12,138 nucleotides of DNA, taken from Chitinophagaceae bacterium (GTDB taxonomy: Bacteria > Bacteroidota > Bacteroidia > Chitinophagales > Chitinophagaceae). The notes under the pieces were generated by a model, which was given only the letters and a program-made list of their open reading frames with translations, did no database searches and had not been told where the DNA came from. Every line of letters starts with the position of its first letter. The first letter of the stretch is position 1. The position numbers were made by a program, and so were the translations under genes. This document shows positions 1 to 7,736 of the stretch, one piece after another. The stretch covers positions 439 to 12,576 of the forward strand of contig PMUF01000180.1 of assembly GCA_003167015.1 (NCBI GenBank), written 5' to 3'.

Positions 1-3000
1 AGCCATCCATTTCCGGCATCATCATGTCCATCAGCACGATGTCGACGGGATTATCTTCTGCTATAGATAACGCTTCTTTGCCATCCATGGCAGTGAAAAC
101 TTTCATCTTGTGCTGCTCGAGGGCTTTCGTCAGGGAAAAGATATTGCGGACATCATCATCGGCAATGAGCACGGTCTTGTTCTTCAGCACCTCTTCCAGG
201 GCGCCCAGCTTACTGTAGCTCTGGCCATTTTCTTTATCCCGGGCCTCCCCGACCACATGCAGGAAGAGGGAGACCTCATCGAGCACGCGCTGGTAGGAAT
301 GGGCAGTCTTTACCACGATGGAATCGGCATATTGCCGCAGACGCGCCTCTTCGGCCTTGGAGATATTCATGCCTGTGAAAACGATAATGGGGATATCCGC
401 CAGGTTAGGATTTTTCCGGATCATTTCGAGGGTTTCCAACTCTTCCTTACCGGCTTCACGGCTGAGGATGACACCATGGACATCTTCCCTTTCCAGCAGC
501 GTGGTACTGACGGCGATAGTGCCGGCAATTTCCATATTGACATCATGTGCGCCCAGGAAGTAGGCAAGGGCCCTGGCGTGACGGGGGTTGTCCTCCACGA
601 TCAGCACTTTTTTAGCGCTGCGGTTCAGGAAATATTCAATCCTTTCGAATACATTGTCCATGTTCTCGAAGGCCAGGGATTTGGATAGGAAATCGACCGC
701 CCCTTTCTGAATGCTTTCGTTCTTCGCTTCGAAGGAAGAGATGATATGCACGGGGATCTGCCGCGTCTGAGGGTCTTTCTTCAGTTCGTCCATGACTTCC
801 CAGCCATTTTTCACCGGCAGCTGGATGTCCAGCATGATGCCCATGGGATGGTAGCGTTTGGCCATCCGGATAGCCGCATCTCCGCTGACGGCCACAATAC
901 CCTTATACCCTTTCCTCCGGCTGAATTCCAGTAGGGAGCCGGCAAACAGCGTGTCGTCCTCCACAATTAGCAGAATCTTATCGCCGGGCGCCAGGTTATT
1001 CCTGTCATCGGGTATTTCCGCCGGAATTTCGGTCAGGGTAAGAACGGCGCCATGGTGGCCGCCGGATAGGGGCGATTCCTTCACAAGCTGAGCGGTGGCC
1101 GCAACGGCTGCCGGCTCCATCTTGAACTGCGGGATCACTACTTTGAATTGAGAGCCTTCTCCGGGCTGGCTGGCAAGGCTGATCTCACCCCCGAGAAGCT
1201 TGCCCAGCTCGCGGCTGATGGACAGGCCTAGACCTGTGCCACCGTATTTGCGGCGGGTGGACCCGTCGGCCTGCTGGAAGGCTTCGAAGATGAGCTGGTG
1301 CTTGTCTGCCGGAATGCCGATGCCGGTATCGATGACGGTGAACTCGACGAAATTCGGCTGGGTGGCGGAAGGGCCTACGACCAGCGTGACAGACCCTTTC
1401 GAGGTGAATTTGAAGGCATTGGCCAGCAGATTCTTCAGGATTTGTTCGAGCCGCATCTTGTCAGTCTCCAACTGGACCGGAGTGCCTTCCTGCGTAGCAA
1501 AATTCAGCGCAAGGTTCTTGTCCCTGGCGATAGGGTCGAACAACATGCGCATATCGTCGACGATCTCCGCCACAGGTACAATGGTATGCTCCAGCGGCAG
1601 CTTGCCGGATTCTATCCGGGAAAGATCCAGGATCTCATCGATCAGCTGCAGCAATCCCTGGCCGGAGTTCTGGATGACCCGGGCATATTCGATCTGGTCG
1701 CCGGATAGGTTGTGCCCGCTGTTCTCGGAAAGCAATCGCGACAGCAGCAAGATGGAATTCAACGGTGTCCGAAGCTCGTGCGACATATTGGCCATGAATT
1801 CGGACTTGTATTTCGTCGTCAGCGTCAGCTCTTCGGCTTTTTTCTGGATATCCAGGTTCCGGATAAGGATCAGTTGGTTCTTTTCCTCCAGCGAACGGCT
1901 CCTTTCTTCCAGCTCCTGGTTGGTCTGCATCAGCTCTTCCTGCTGTACCTTGAGCTCTTCTTCGGAAACCTGCAGCTTTTCGGCCTGCACTTCCAGCTCG
2001 AGATTGAGGCTCTCCAGCTCGCTATGCTGGGACTGCAGCTCTTCCGTCTGCGCCTGCGTCTCTTCCAGCAGCTCCTGTAACTTACTCCTGGTCTCGATGC
2101 TGTGCACTGCCGTGCCGATATTGTCGCTGATGCTGTTGAAGAATTCCAGATCCCGGGAATTATAGTCTTCCAGCGAGCCCAGCTCGATCACCCCCTTGAC
2201 CTTTCTCTCGTGGAAGAACGGTATGGCAACGATGCTGCGGGGACGTATCTCGCCGCTGGTAAAGCTGACCACCCAGTCCCCCGGTTCAATGTCCTTCACC
2301 TGCATCTTTTTCAATTTGATGGCGGCCTGGCCGACGATTCCTTCACCGATCCTGAGGGTCTTCCGGCCGCCACCGGGCCGTATAGCATACTGGCCTTTGA
2401 GTGTCAGCGTGTCGCCGATGGTATCGAGGAGATACAAGGCTCCTACCTTACTCCGGGTATACTCCGCGACGAATTCGACGACATTGCTGACTAATGTCTG
2501 CATATCCGTCTCCCCTACCATCTCTTCATTCAGCCGGGCGATGCCGGTCTGGAGCCATTCTTTATCGGACAGCAGCCCAAAAGAATATTCCAGGGATTCA
2601 GCCATTTTATTCAGCGAGCCGGAAAGTATGCCAAGACTATCTTTCTGCTCATCCGAGACCCTGGTCCGGTAATCACCCTCCGAGATCTTGTCGGCTAAGT
2701 TGCTGATGATGTCGATGCGCCGGGAAATATCCGCGTCCTTTTGCTGCAGCTCGGCATAGAGGTCTGCCCTTTCCTGGAAATCATTATGTACCCGCCGGTA
2801 AAAGAACAGCGTGATCAGGATGGACAGCAGGGCTGCGATGACGATCAGCACAGGCGTATAACCGGAATATTTCCTCACTCGCGCGACACGGTCCACCATG
2901 AGCCCCCGCTCTTCCATCTCCATCCGCTGGAGGATCTGCCGCACATCGCGCATGTAATCTCTGGTCTTTTGAAAGTCCTCGAGGCTATAAATATTGTTTG

Positions 3001-3403
3001 TCCTTTTCTGGTCGATGATCTGCCCTATCAGCACGATCGGTTTGAAGATCACGGGACGCAGCTCTTCGATATGCCTTTGCTGGGCAGGGTTATCCGAGGT
3101 CATTTCCTGGATGCTGTCCAGGAGGATATTGATCCGGTCCGTGGCTGTATTGTATGACAGGAGGTAGGTGGTGTCCCCTGTCAGCAGGAAGCCCCGCGGA
3201 CCCGATTCCGCGTCCCGAAGGACCGAAAGCGTATTATCCAGCTTGATGATCACCGAATCGGTATGGTCCACCCATTTGGAGCCATCCAGCAGGTTGCTGA
3301 TGCTGCTGTAAGAAGCGACAGACGTAATGATTAGGATCAGCAGGGATAGTCCGAACCCGATCTGGAGGTTACGCAGTAATCCGGGTCGAGAAACGATGTT
3401 CAT
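1..3403 (-). CDS. Membrane hybrid histidine kinase, CHASE3-HAMP-GAF-HisKA-HATPase with three receivers (C-terminus cut off)
   Basis: The frame is open from an ATG at 3401-3403 to the window edge (1134 codons visible), so the C-terminus is missing. Seen in order: TM helix about 13-31; an extracytoplasmic CHASE3-like segment about 40-178 with the typical RDAESGPRGFLLTGD motif; TM helix about 183-203; HAMP-like linker to about 270; GAF domain about 288-430; a long Glu/Gln-rich coiled coil about 432-530; HisKA with SHELRTP and phospho-His542; HATPase_c with N box near 658, DTGIGIP near 693 and GGTGLGLS near 722; receiver 1 from about 808 (Asp859 in LDIQLP); receiver 2 from about 930; and receiver 3 from about 1074 (Asp1126 in MDMMMPEMDG), which is cut by the edge. 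Receiver 2 has Ser981 where the phosphoacceptor Asp should be, while its acidic pair, Thr and Lys are kept. CHASE3 kinases sense extracellular or envelope signals; the ligand here is unknown. It lies 52 bp downstream of another kinase on the same strand and is probably co-transcribed with it. No DNA-binding output domain is visible. Confidence 0.95.
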   Translation of the reverse strand, partial: MNIVSRPGLLRNLQIGFGLSLLILIITSVASYSSISNLLDGSKWVDHTDSVIIKLDNTLSVLRDAESGPRGFLLTGDTTYLLSYNTATDRINILLDSIQEMTSDNPAQQRHIEELRPVIFKPIVLIGQIIDQKRTNNIYSLEDFQKTRDYMRDVRQILQRMEMEERGLMVDRVARVRKYSGYTPVLIVIAALLSILITLFFYRRVHNDFQERADLYAELQQKDADISRRIDIISNLADKISEGDYRTRVSDEQKDSLGILSGSLNKMAESLEYSFGLLSDKEWLQTGIARLNEEMVGETDMQTLVSNVVEFVAEYTRSKVGALYLLDTIGDTLTLKGQYAIRPGGGRKTLRIGEGIVGQAAIKLKKMQVKDIEPGDWVVSFTSGEIRPRSIVAIPFFHERKVKGVIELGSLEDYNSRDLEFFNSISDNIGTAVHSIETRSKLQELLEETQAQTEELQSQHSELESLNLELEVQAEKLQVSEEELKVQQEELMQTNQELEERSRSLEEKNQLILIRNLDIQKKAEELTLTTKYKSEFMANMSHELRTPLNSILLLSRLLSENSGHNLSGDQIEYARVIQNSGQGLLQLIDEILDLSRIESGKLPLEHTIVPVAEIVDDMRMLFDPIARDKNLALNFATQEGTPVQLETDKMRLEQILKNLLANAFKFTSKGSVTLVVGPSATQPNFVEFTVIDTGIGIPADKHQLIFEAFQQADGSTRRKYGGTGLGLSISRELGKLLGGEISLASQPGEGSQFKVVIPQFKMEPAAVAATAQLVKESPLSGGHHGAVLTLTEIPAEIPDDRNNLAPGDKILLIVEDDTLFAGSLLEFSRRKGYKGIVAVSGDAAIRMAKRYHPMGIMLDIQLPVKNGWEVMDELKKDPQTRQIPVHIISSFEAKNESIQKGAVDFLSKSLAFENMDNVFERIEYFLNRSAKKVLIVEDNPRHARALAYFLGAHDVNMEIAGTIAVSTTLLEREDVHGVILSREAGKEELETLEMIRKNPNLADIPIIVFTGMNISKAEEARLRQYADSIVVKTAHSYQRVLDEVSLFLHVVGEARDKENGQSYSKLGALEEVLKNKTVLIADDDVRNIFSLTKALEQHKMKVFTAMDGKEALSIAEDNPVDIVLMDMMMPEMDG

Positions 3404-3455
3404 GGCGGGGTTAACTTTTGTCTGTTATATTGAATGAATGAATCGCTAACACAAC

Positions 3456-4940
3456 TTACGCCGTAGCCGCCTGCAGGGCGGGACCCTGCAAGACCGGCAC
3501 CGAAAAGTAAAAAGCCGATCCCCGGCCCGGTTCACTCTCCACACCAAATTCCCCTTCGTGCCGCCGGATGATCTCCGCACAGATATACAGACCGATGCCA
3601 AGACCCTGGAACCGGTTGGCAGTCTCTTCCACCCGGTAGAATTTGCTGAAGATATTGGATTGATGGTCTTTTTTGATCCCGATGCCGAAATCGCGCACCA
3701 GGACAAACAGCCGCCCATCGGGACGGACGGCCGCCTCGACGTGAATTTCCTTGTTATCCGGCGAATATTTAACCGCGTTAGTCAGGTAGTTGATGATCAC
3801 CTGCTCGATGCGGGTTTCATCACCATACAACTGGATATCGGCCTTCCCCATCCTGACAATGCGATATTCGGGATAGGTCTGCCGGATCATTTCAACGGCA
3901 TTGGACAGCGTGGATTCGAACTCGAACAACTTTTTATTGAATTTGAGCTTTCCGCTCTCGATCTTGGACAGATCGAGCAGGTCTACAATGAGATTGTCCA
4001 GTTTCCTGATCTGCACCAGGGCCCGGTCGACATATAATTTCGTCGGGTCCTCCTCGCCAATATCGCGATCGAGCAGCTGCACATAGGCCTTGATAGTGGT
4101 CAGCGGCGTCTTCAGCTCATGGCTCGCGATACTGATAAACTGATCCTTTTTCTTGACCGCCTGCTTCTGATCTTCGATATCGGTAAAGGTCCCTACCCAT
4201 TTGAGCATCGTGTCGCCCTCATGGATGGGGATGGCCCGCAACAAATGGAACCGGTATTCATCGGGTTCGGTGCGAACGCGCACTTCCATTTCAAGGGCAT
4301 GCCCGGAAGCAACCGTCTTTTGCCATTGCCGGTCCAGATCGGGATCATCCGGATGCGTGTACGGGAACTCCTGCTTGGAAGGGGCATATCTGAGCCATTG
4401 CTCGTTGACAAACTCGATCTTTCCATCGGCCCGCGTAGTAAAGGCGATCTGGGGAATGGATTCGAGAATGGAGTGTAATTCACGGGCCCTTTCCTGCAGC
4501 TCATCTTCCACCTTTTTACGAAATTCGATCTCGGAACGAAGGCTGGCCTGGATACGGTTCAGCTCGCTGTTCTGCTCGTATAGCCGGTAGAAGGTCTTTA
4601 CCTTCAGCAGAAGGATATCCGGGTCGACAGGCTTGGTGATATAATCACTGCCACCGGACGTATAACCTTTGGTGATAAATTTCTTGTCGGTATTGGCGGC
4701 GGAAAGAAAGATGATGGGAATGTCCCGGGCCTTACTATAGCCGCCGATGGCCTCCGCTACCTCGAATCCGTCCATGCCCGGCATCTGCACATCGAGAATG
4801 ATGAGCGCATAAGATTGCCTGAGTATCTTCTTCAGGGCTTCTTCTCCACTCAGCGCCGTATCGGTCGGGAAGGAATGTAATTCCAGGATGGTCTTGAGCG
4901 AAAAGATATTCTCGGGCTTGTCATCCACGATAAGTATCAT
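3456..4940 (-). CDS. Soluble REC-PAS-HisKA-HATPase sensor kinase
   Basis: A 494-residue cytoplasmic kinase with no membrane segment. Seen: an N-terminal receiver at 1-120 (acidic pair Asp6/Asp7, phosphoacceptor Asp50 in LDVQMPGMDG, Ser80, Lys103 in KPVD); a coiled-coil linker about 122-155; a PAS domain about 156-257; HisKA with SHELKTP and His274; and HATPase_c with Asn384/Asn388 in the N box, DFGIGI at 417-422 and GLGIGL at 446-451. The frame stays open upstream to a TTG near 5030, but the receiver begins canonically at MILIVDDKP, so the ATG at 4938-4940 is the likely start; there is no Shine-Dalgarno, as usual in Bacteroidota. An N-terminal receiver lets another kinase control this one by phosphorylation. 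The obvious candidate partner is the membrane kinase encoded 52 bp downstream, but this is inferred from order alone. The PAS ligand cannot be told. It is divergent from the mla operon. Confidence 0.95.
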   Translation of the reverse strand: MILIVDDKPENIFSLKTILELHSFPTDTALSGEEALKKILRQSYALIILDVQMPGMDGFEVAEAIGGYSKARDIPIIFLSAANTDKKFITKGYTSGGSDYITKPVDPDILLLKVKTFYRLYEQNSELNRIQASLRSEIEFRKKVEDELQERARELHSILESIPQIAFTTRADGKIEFVNEQWLRYAPSKQEFPYTHPDDPDLDRQWQKTVASGHALEMEVRVRTEPDEYRFHLLRAIPIHEGDTMLKWVGTFTDIEDQKQAVKKKDQFISIASHELKTPLTTIKAYVQLLDRDIGEEDPTKLYVDRALVQIRKLDNLIVDLLDLSKIESGKLKFNKKLFEFESTLSNAVEMIRQTYPEYRIVRMGKADIQLYGDETRIEQVIINYLTNAVKYSPDNKEIHVEAAVRPDGRLFVLVRDFGIGIKKDHQSNIFSKFYRVEETANRFQGLGIGLYICAEIIRRHEGEFGVESEPGRGSAFYFSVPVLQGPALQAATA

Positions 4941-4947
4941 AGTAAAA

Positions 4948-4955
4948 CAAATGTA
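4948..4955 (-). promoter_or_regulatory. Possible -7 element (TACATTTG) of the kinase pair
   Basis: On the minus strand TACATTTG matches the Bacteroidota -7 consensus TAnnTTTG exactly and lies 7 nt before the ATG at 4940, which would give an almost leaderless transcript. No convincing TTTG or TTG -33 box is found 17-23 nt upstream, so support is weak. Confidence 0.25.
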
Positions 4956-4984
4956 AGCGATAAAGAAAAGCCACGGCAGGATTG

Positions 4985-5006
4985 ATTGTGGAAGTATTTC
5001 TACAAT
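4985..5006. promoter_or_regulatory. 22-bp dyad symmetry, candidate operator
   Basis: The 22 bp here are symmetrical at 9 of 11 base pairs. The left arm is ATTGTGGAAGT and the right arm ATTTCTACAAT, with no spacer. The lack of a loop favours a site bound as double-stranded DNA by a dimeric regulator over an RNA hairpin. It sits 45 bp upstream of the kinase start and about 130 bp upstream of mlaE, between the divergent genes. A dyad of this quality is expected about once or twice by chance in a window this size, so position is the main support. Confidence 0.35.
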
Positions 5007-5011
5007 TTTTA

Positions 5012-5027
5012 GCACGAACCGTCGTGC
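5012..5027. promoter_or_regulatory. Inverted repeat GCACGA-ACCG-TCGTGC in the divergent intergenic region
   Basis: Perfect 6-bp arms are separated by 4 nt, and the repeat is flanked on both sides by the direct repeat AATTTTT (5004-5010 and 5029-5035). Read on the plus strand it is a short hairpin followed by CAATTTTT, which resembles a weak terminator. No gene ends here, so an operator or a leader hairpin for the mla transcript is more likely. Confidence 0.3.
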
Positions 5028-5136
5028 CAATTTTTATTCCGGACATTCAACCCCATCCCGGCTTTGATTTTAGCCTGAAATCCCACTGGAGGACGCCGGC
5101 TGACGGTTTTGGATTGATAATTGGATTCCAGTATGT

Positions 5137-5943
5137 ATGGAACCCGTCCTTAACCGATATCAACGTGCGAAGATCCGCATCCGGGAAAAAAAGAGCCAAT
5201 GGAAAGGGTTCTTTTATAACGCAGGTGATCTTGTCGCCTTCATGGGCCGATTCTTCAAAGAAGTATGGCGTCCGCCATATGAGGTAAGAGAGGTTTTATA
5301 CCAATGTTACCTGGTAGGCTATAAATCGACTTTCCTCATCGGGTTGACAGGGTTCATCATGGGCGTCGTGCTGACCATCCAGACCCGGCCTTCGATGGCT
5401 GCCTTCGGCGCCATCTCCTTGATCCCGGGAATGGTATCGGTATCTGTCATCCGGGAGATCGGGCCCGTGATCACAGCGATCATCTGTGCCGGCAAGGTCG
5501 GATCGAGAATGGGGGCAGAACTGGGATCGATGCGTGTGACTGAGCAGATCGATGCGATGGAAGTATCTGCCATCAACCCTTACCGCTACCTGGTGGTGAC
5601 CAGGGTGCTGGCGACTACCCTGATGGTGCCGTTGCTGGCCATCTTTGCGGATGCGATCGCGCTGCTGGGCGGTTATATAGCGATGAATATCCACGACGCC
5701 ACGACCGTCCACCATTTCTTCATCGTCGCCATGGCACACCTCGAGTTCATCGATATTTTTCCGGCCATCGTCAAGACTTTCTTTTTTGGCTTCGTGGTGG
5801 GGATCATCGGCTGTTATAAAGGATACAATGCCAGCCGGGGAACGGAGAGCGTAGGGATAGCAGCCAATTCCGCGGTGGTGGCTGCTTCGCTGGGGGTATT
5901 CATCATTGACCTGATAGCCGCGCAAATCACTGACCTGTTATAG
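5137..5943 (+). CDS. mlaE: MlaE-family phospholipid ABC transporter permease
   Basis: A 268-residue inner-membrane permease of the MlaE/TGD1 family, the usual length. With the ATPase and MCE protein encoded next, it moves phospholipids between the inner membrane and the periplasm or outer membrane. Seen: a basic, amphipathic N-terminus (about 1-55); membrane segments near 60-82, 93-118, 150-180, 215-235 and 240-262; and the family signature block at 106-143, including REIGPV, AGKVGSRMGAELG and the conserved RVTEQIDAMEV, followed by NPYRYLVVTRVLA. The ATG at 5137 gives a normal family N-terminus; Met36 is a less likely alternative. No consensus promoter was found upstream; the gene is the first of an operon and its stop lies 7 bp before the ATPase start. 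No STAS (MlaB) partner is present. Confidence 0.95.
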   Translation: MEPVLNRYQRAKIRIREKKSQWKGFFYNAGDLVAFMGRFFKEVWRPPYEVREVLYQCYLVGYKSTFLIGLTGFIMGVVLTIQTRPSMAAFGAISLIPGMVSVSVIREIGPVITAIICAGKVGSRMGAELGSMRVTEQIDAMEVSAINPYRYLVVTRVLATTLMVPLLAIFADAIALLGGYIAMNIHDATTVHHFFIVAMAHLEFIDIFPAIVKTFFFGFVVGIIGCYKGYNASRGTESVGIAANSAVVAASLGVFIIDLIAAQITDLL

Positions 5944-5950
5944 CAACCAT

Positions 5951-6958
5951 ATGAAGCAGACAGAAAAATATCAACCGGACAATCACGAACTGCCGGAGCC
6001 GTCAACGGCGGTGGAGCCTTTAACGGAACCAGACCAGCCTGCGGCCGACGAACAGTCAGTGGAATCAGCGGATGACCAGGAGTTTCCCATCGATGGTGAG
6101 GTCATCTCCGAGAAATCCGCGGAAGAAGCCCTGGCCGAACGAATGGAGCGGCAGGAAGAGGCCGACCGTCAGGCGGAGTCGCTGCGGGAAGCCGAACTGG
6201 AGATGCAGGCGAAGGTAGAGAACAACGGGGAGGAACCGGTGATCCTGATCCGGGGCTTATGCAAGTCGTTTCAAGGCCATGAGGTGCTGCGGGGAGTCGA
6301 TCTGCATGTGAAAAAAGGGGAGAACCTGGTGATACTGGGCAAATCGGGAACGGGTAAGTCAGTCCTGATCAAATGCCTGGTAGGCCTCGTCACCCCCGAT
6401 GAAGGCGAGATAAGAATATTTGGCGAGGACCTGCTGTCGCTGAATTATGGCGATTTGAATGGCGTGCGCATGCGAACGGGGTTCCTCTTCCAGAACGCCG
6501 CCCTGTACGATTCGATGACCGTACGTGAAAACCTGTTGTTCCCGCTTCGACAGCTTAAAAAGGATATGAGCAGGGAGAAAAAGGACGCCCTGGTCATGGA
6601 AATGCTGGACAACGTAGGGCTGGTGGATCAGATCGACCAGCTGCCGTCCAAACTGTCCGGGGGTCAGAACAAACGGATCGGACTGGCCCGCACGCTGATC
6701 CTGCGGCCTGAACTGATGTTGTACGATGAGCCCACCACAGGTCTGGACACGGGTACGGGAAAAGAGATCAGCGAACTGATGATCAGGGTGCAGAAGAAAT
6801 ACAATATTTCCTCGATCACGATCACCCATGATATGACCTGTGCAAAAATGACGGGCAATCGTATCATCATGCTGAAAGAAGGGGTAGTAGTGGCGGAGGG
6901 GACTTACGAAGAGCTGGAAAAATCGCAGGACGAATGGATCAGTTCGTTCTTTCATTAA
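5951..6958 (+). CDS. mlaF: MlaF-family ABC transporter ATPase with acidic N-terminal extension
   Basis: The ATPase subunit that energises the MlaE permease. The ABC domain begins near residue 96 and is complete: Walker A GKSGTGKS at 130-137, Q-loop Gln181, signature LSGGQ at 235-239, Walker B LMLYDEP at 255-261, D-loop GLD at 264-266 and switch His293. It is 335 residues long, against roughly 250-270 for typical MlaF proteins. The surplus is an N-terminal stretch of about 90 residues: first Pro/Glu/Asp-rich and probably disordered (1-50), then a Glu/Arg/Gln-rich likely helix or coiled coil (55-90). Met65 and Met85 are in-frame internal ATGs; a start at Met85 would give a standard-length protein. 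The ATG at 5951 is preferred because it sits 7 bp after mlaE and the extension reads as ordinary coding sequence. It is co-transcribed with mlaE and mlaD. Confidence 0.93.
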   Translation: MKQTEKYQPDNHELPEPSTAVEPLTEPDQPAADEQSVESADDQEFPIDGEVISEKSAEEALAERMERQEEADRQAESLREAELEMQAKVENNGEEPVILIRGLCKSFQGHEVLRGVDLHVKKGENLVILGKSGTGKSVLIKCLVGLVTPDEGEIRIFGEDLLSLNYGDLNGVRMRTGFLFQNAALYDSMTVRENLLFPLRQLKKDMSREKKDALVMEMLDNVGLVDQIDQLPSKLSGGQNKRIGLARTLILRPELMLYDEPTTGLDTGTGKEISELMIRVQKKYNISSITITHDMTCAKMTGNRIIMLKEGVVVAEGTYEELEKSQDEWISSFFH

Positions 6959-6979
6959 CTCATTCAATAAACCGCGTAT

Positions 6980-7723
6980 ATGCCAAAGGAAAAAAATTAT
7001 AAATGGAAGCTGGGCCTCTTTTCGGTATCGGTGCTGGTGCTGGCTATCGCCGCTATTTATTATATCGGTAAACAAAAAAACCTGTTCGGTTCAGTGTTCC
7101 ACATTACCGCCCAATTCAATTCCGTCAGCGGCCTTAAGATAGGCAGCAATGTCCGGCTGGACGGCATCGATGTAGGCACGGTGGATGATATCGAGCTGGT
7201 GACGGATACCACGGTACAGGTGGATATGATCATCCAGAAGGGAGTCGAAAAATTTATCAGGAAGGATGCCAAGGCCAGCATAGGATCGGACGGATTGATG
7301 GGTGACAAGGTCATCGTCCTGGCGGCGGGGACATCAGGCTCCTCGTTCGTGAACAGCGGCGATACGCTGACCAGCCGTCAGCCGATCGAGACCGACCAGA
7401 TAATTGCCAGCCTGAAAGTCTCGGCGGACAATGCAGCCATCATCACCGCCAACCTGGCGGACATCACCTCCCGCATTACACACGGCAAGGGTGCGCTGGG
7501 CAAACTGCTGCATGACACGACCCTTTCGTCCAATATCAGCGCCACGGTGCGCAACCTGAACTCCAGCACCCAAAAGCTGGACGAGAACATGGAGGCCGCC
7601 CAGCACAATTTCCTGCTTCGCGGGTTCTTCAAGAAGAAGGAGAAAGAAAAGCAAAAGAAGGCCGAAGAAGAAGCTGAAAAAAGGGCCCAGGACTCTATAG
7701 ATCAGAAAAAGGCGCGACAGTAA
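6980..7723 (+). CDS. mlaD: MlaD-family MCE-domain lipid-transport protein
   Basis: A 247-residue substrate-binding component of the Mla-type transporter, anchored in the inner membrane and facing the periplasm. Seen: a short basic N-terminus, one TM helix about 11-29, and an MCE domain about 39-118 with the motif SGLKIGSNVRLDGIDVGTVDDI (48-71, broken here by variation) and GLMGDKVIVLAAG near 105-117. A Ser/Thr/Asn-rich helical segment with regular spacing lies at about 130-205, and a tail from 214 onward is almost entirely Lys, Glu, Arg and Gln. MCE proteins form hexamers that make a hydrophobic channel for lipids. One MCE domain with a short helical extension is MlaD-like rather than like the long tunnel-forming PqiB or LetB. 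It starts 21 bp after mlaF. Its stop is 13 bp from the stop of the convergent phospholipase gene, with no terminator hairpin between. Confidence 0.93.
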   Translation: MPKEKNYKWKLGLFSVSVLVLAIAAIYYIGKQKNLFGSVFHITAQFNSVSGLKIGSNVRLDGIDVGTVDDIELVTDTTVQVDMIIQKGVEKFIRKDAKASIGSDGLMGDKVIVLAAGTSGSSFVNSGDTLTSRQPIETDQIIASLKVSADNAAIITANLADITSRITHGKGALGKLLHDTTLSSNISATVRNLNSSTQKLDENMEAAQHNFLLRGFFKKKEKEKQKKAEEEAEKRAQDSIDQKKARQ

Positions 7724-7736
7724 CCGCCGCCGCCCG

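Noticed and set aside
1200..2165. A 321-codon Ser-rich open frame on the plus strand
   Set aside because: It is the antisense of the HisKA/HATPase and coiled-coil region of the hybrid kinase. The Ser/Cys/Leu bias is what complementing Glu/Gln/Leu-rich coiled-coil codons produces.
3428..3445. Short TGAA tandem repeat upstream of the hybrid kinase
   Set aside because: Only three to four units of a 4-bp repeat in an AT-rich 52-bp gap; too short to argue for phase variation or binding.
4941..5030. N-terminal extension of the soluble kinase by 30 residues
   Set aside because: It would need a TTG start inside an inverted repeat and places extra residues before a receiver that starts canonically at MILIVDD. 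The ATG at 4940 is better.
4982..5287. A 101-codon plus-strand frame overlapping the mlaE start
   Set aside because: It crosses the intergenic dyads and ends inside mlaE in another frame, with no recognisable protein features.
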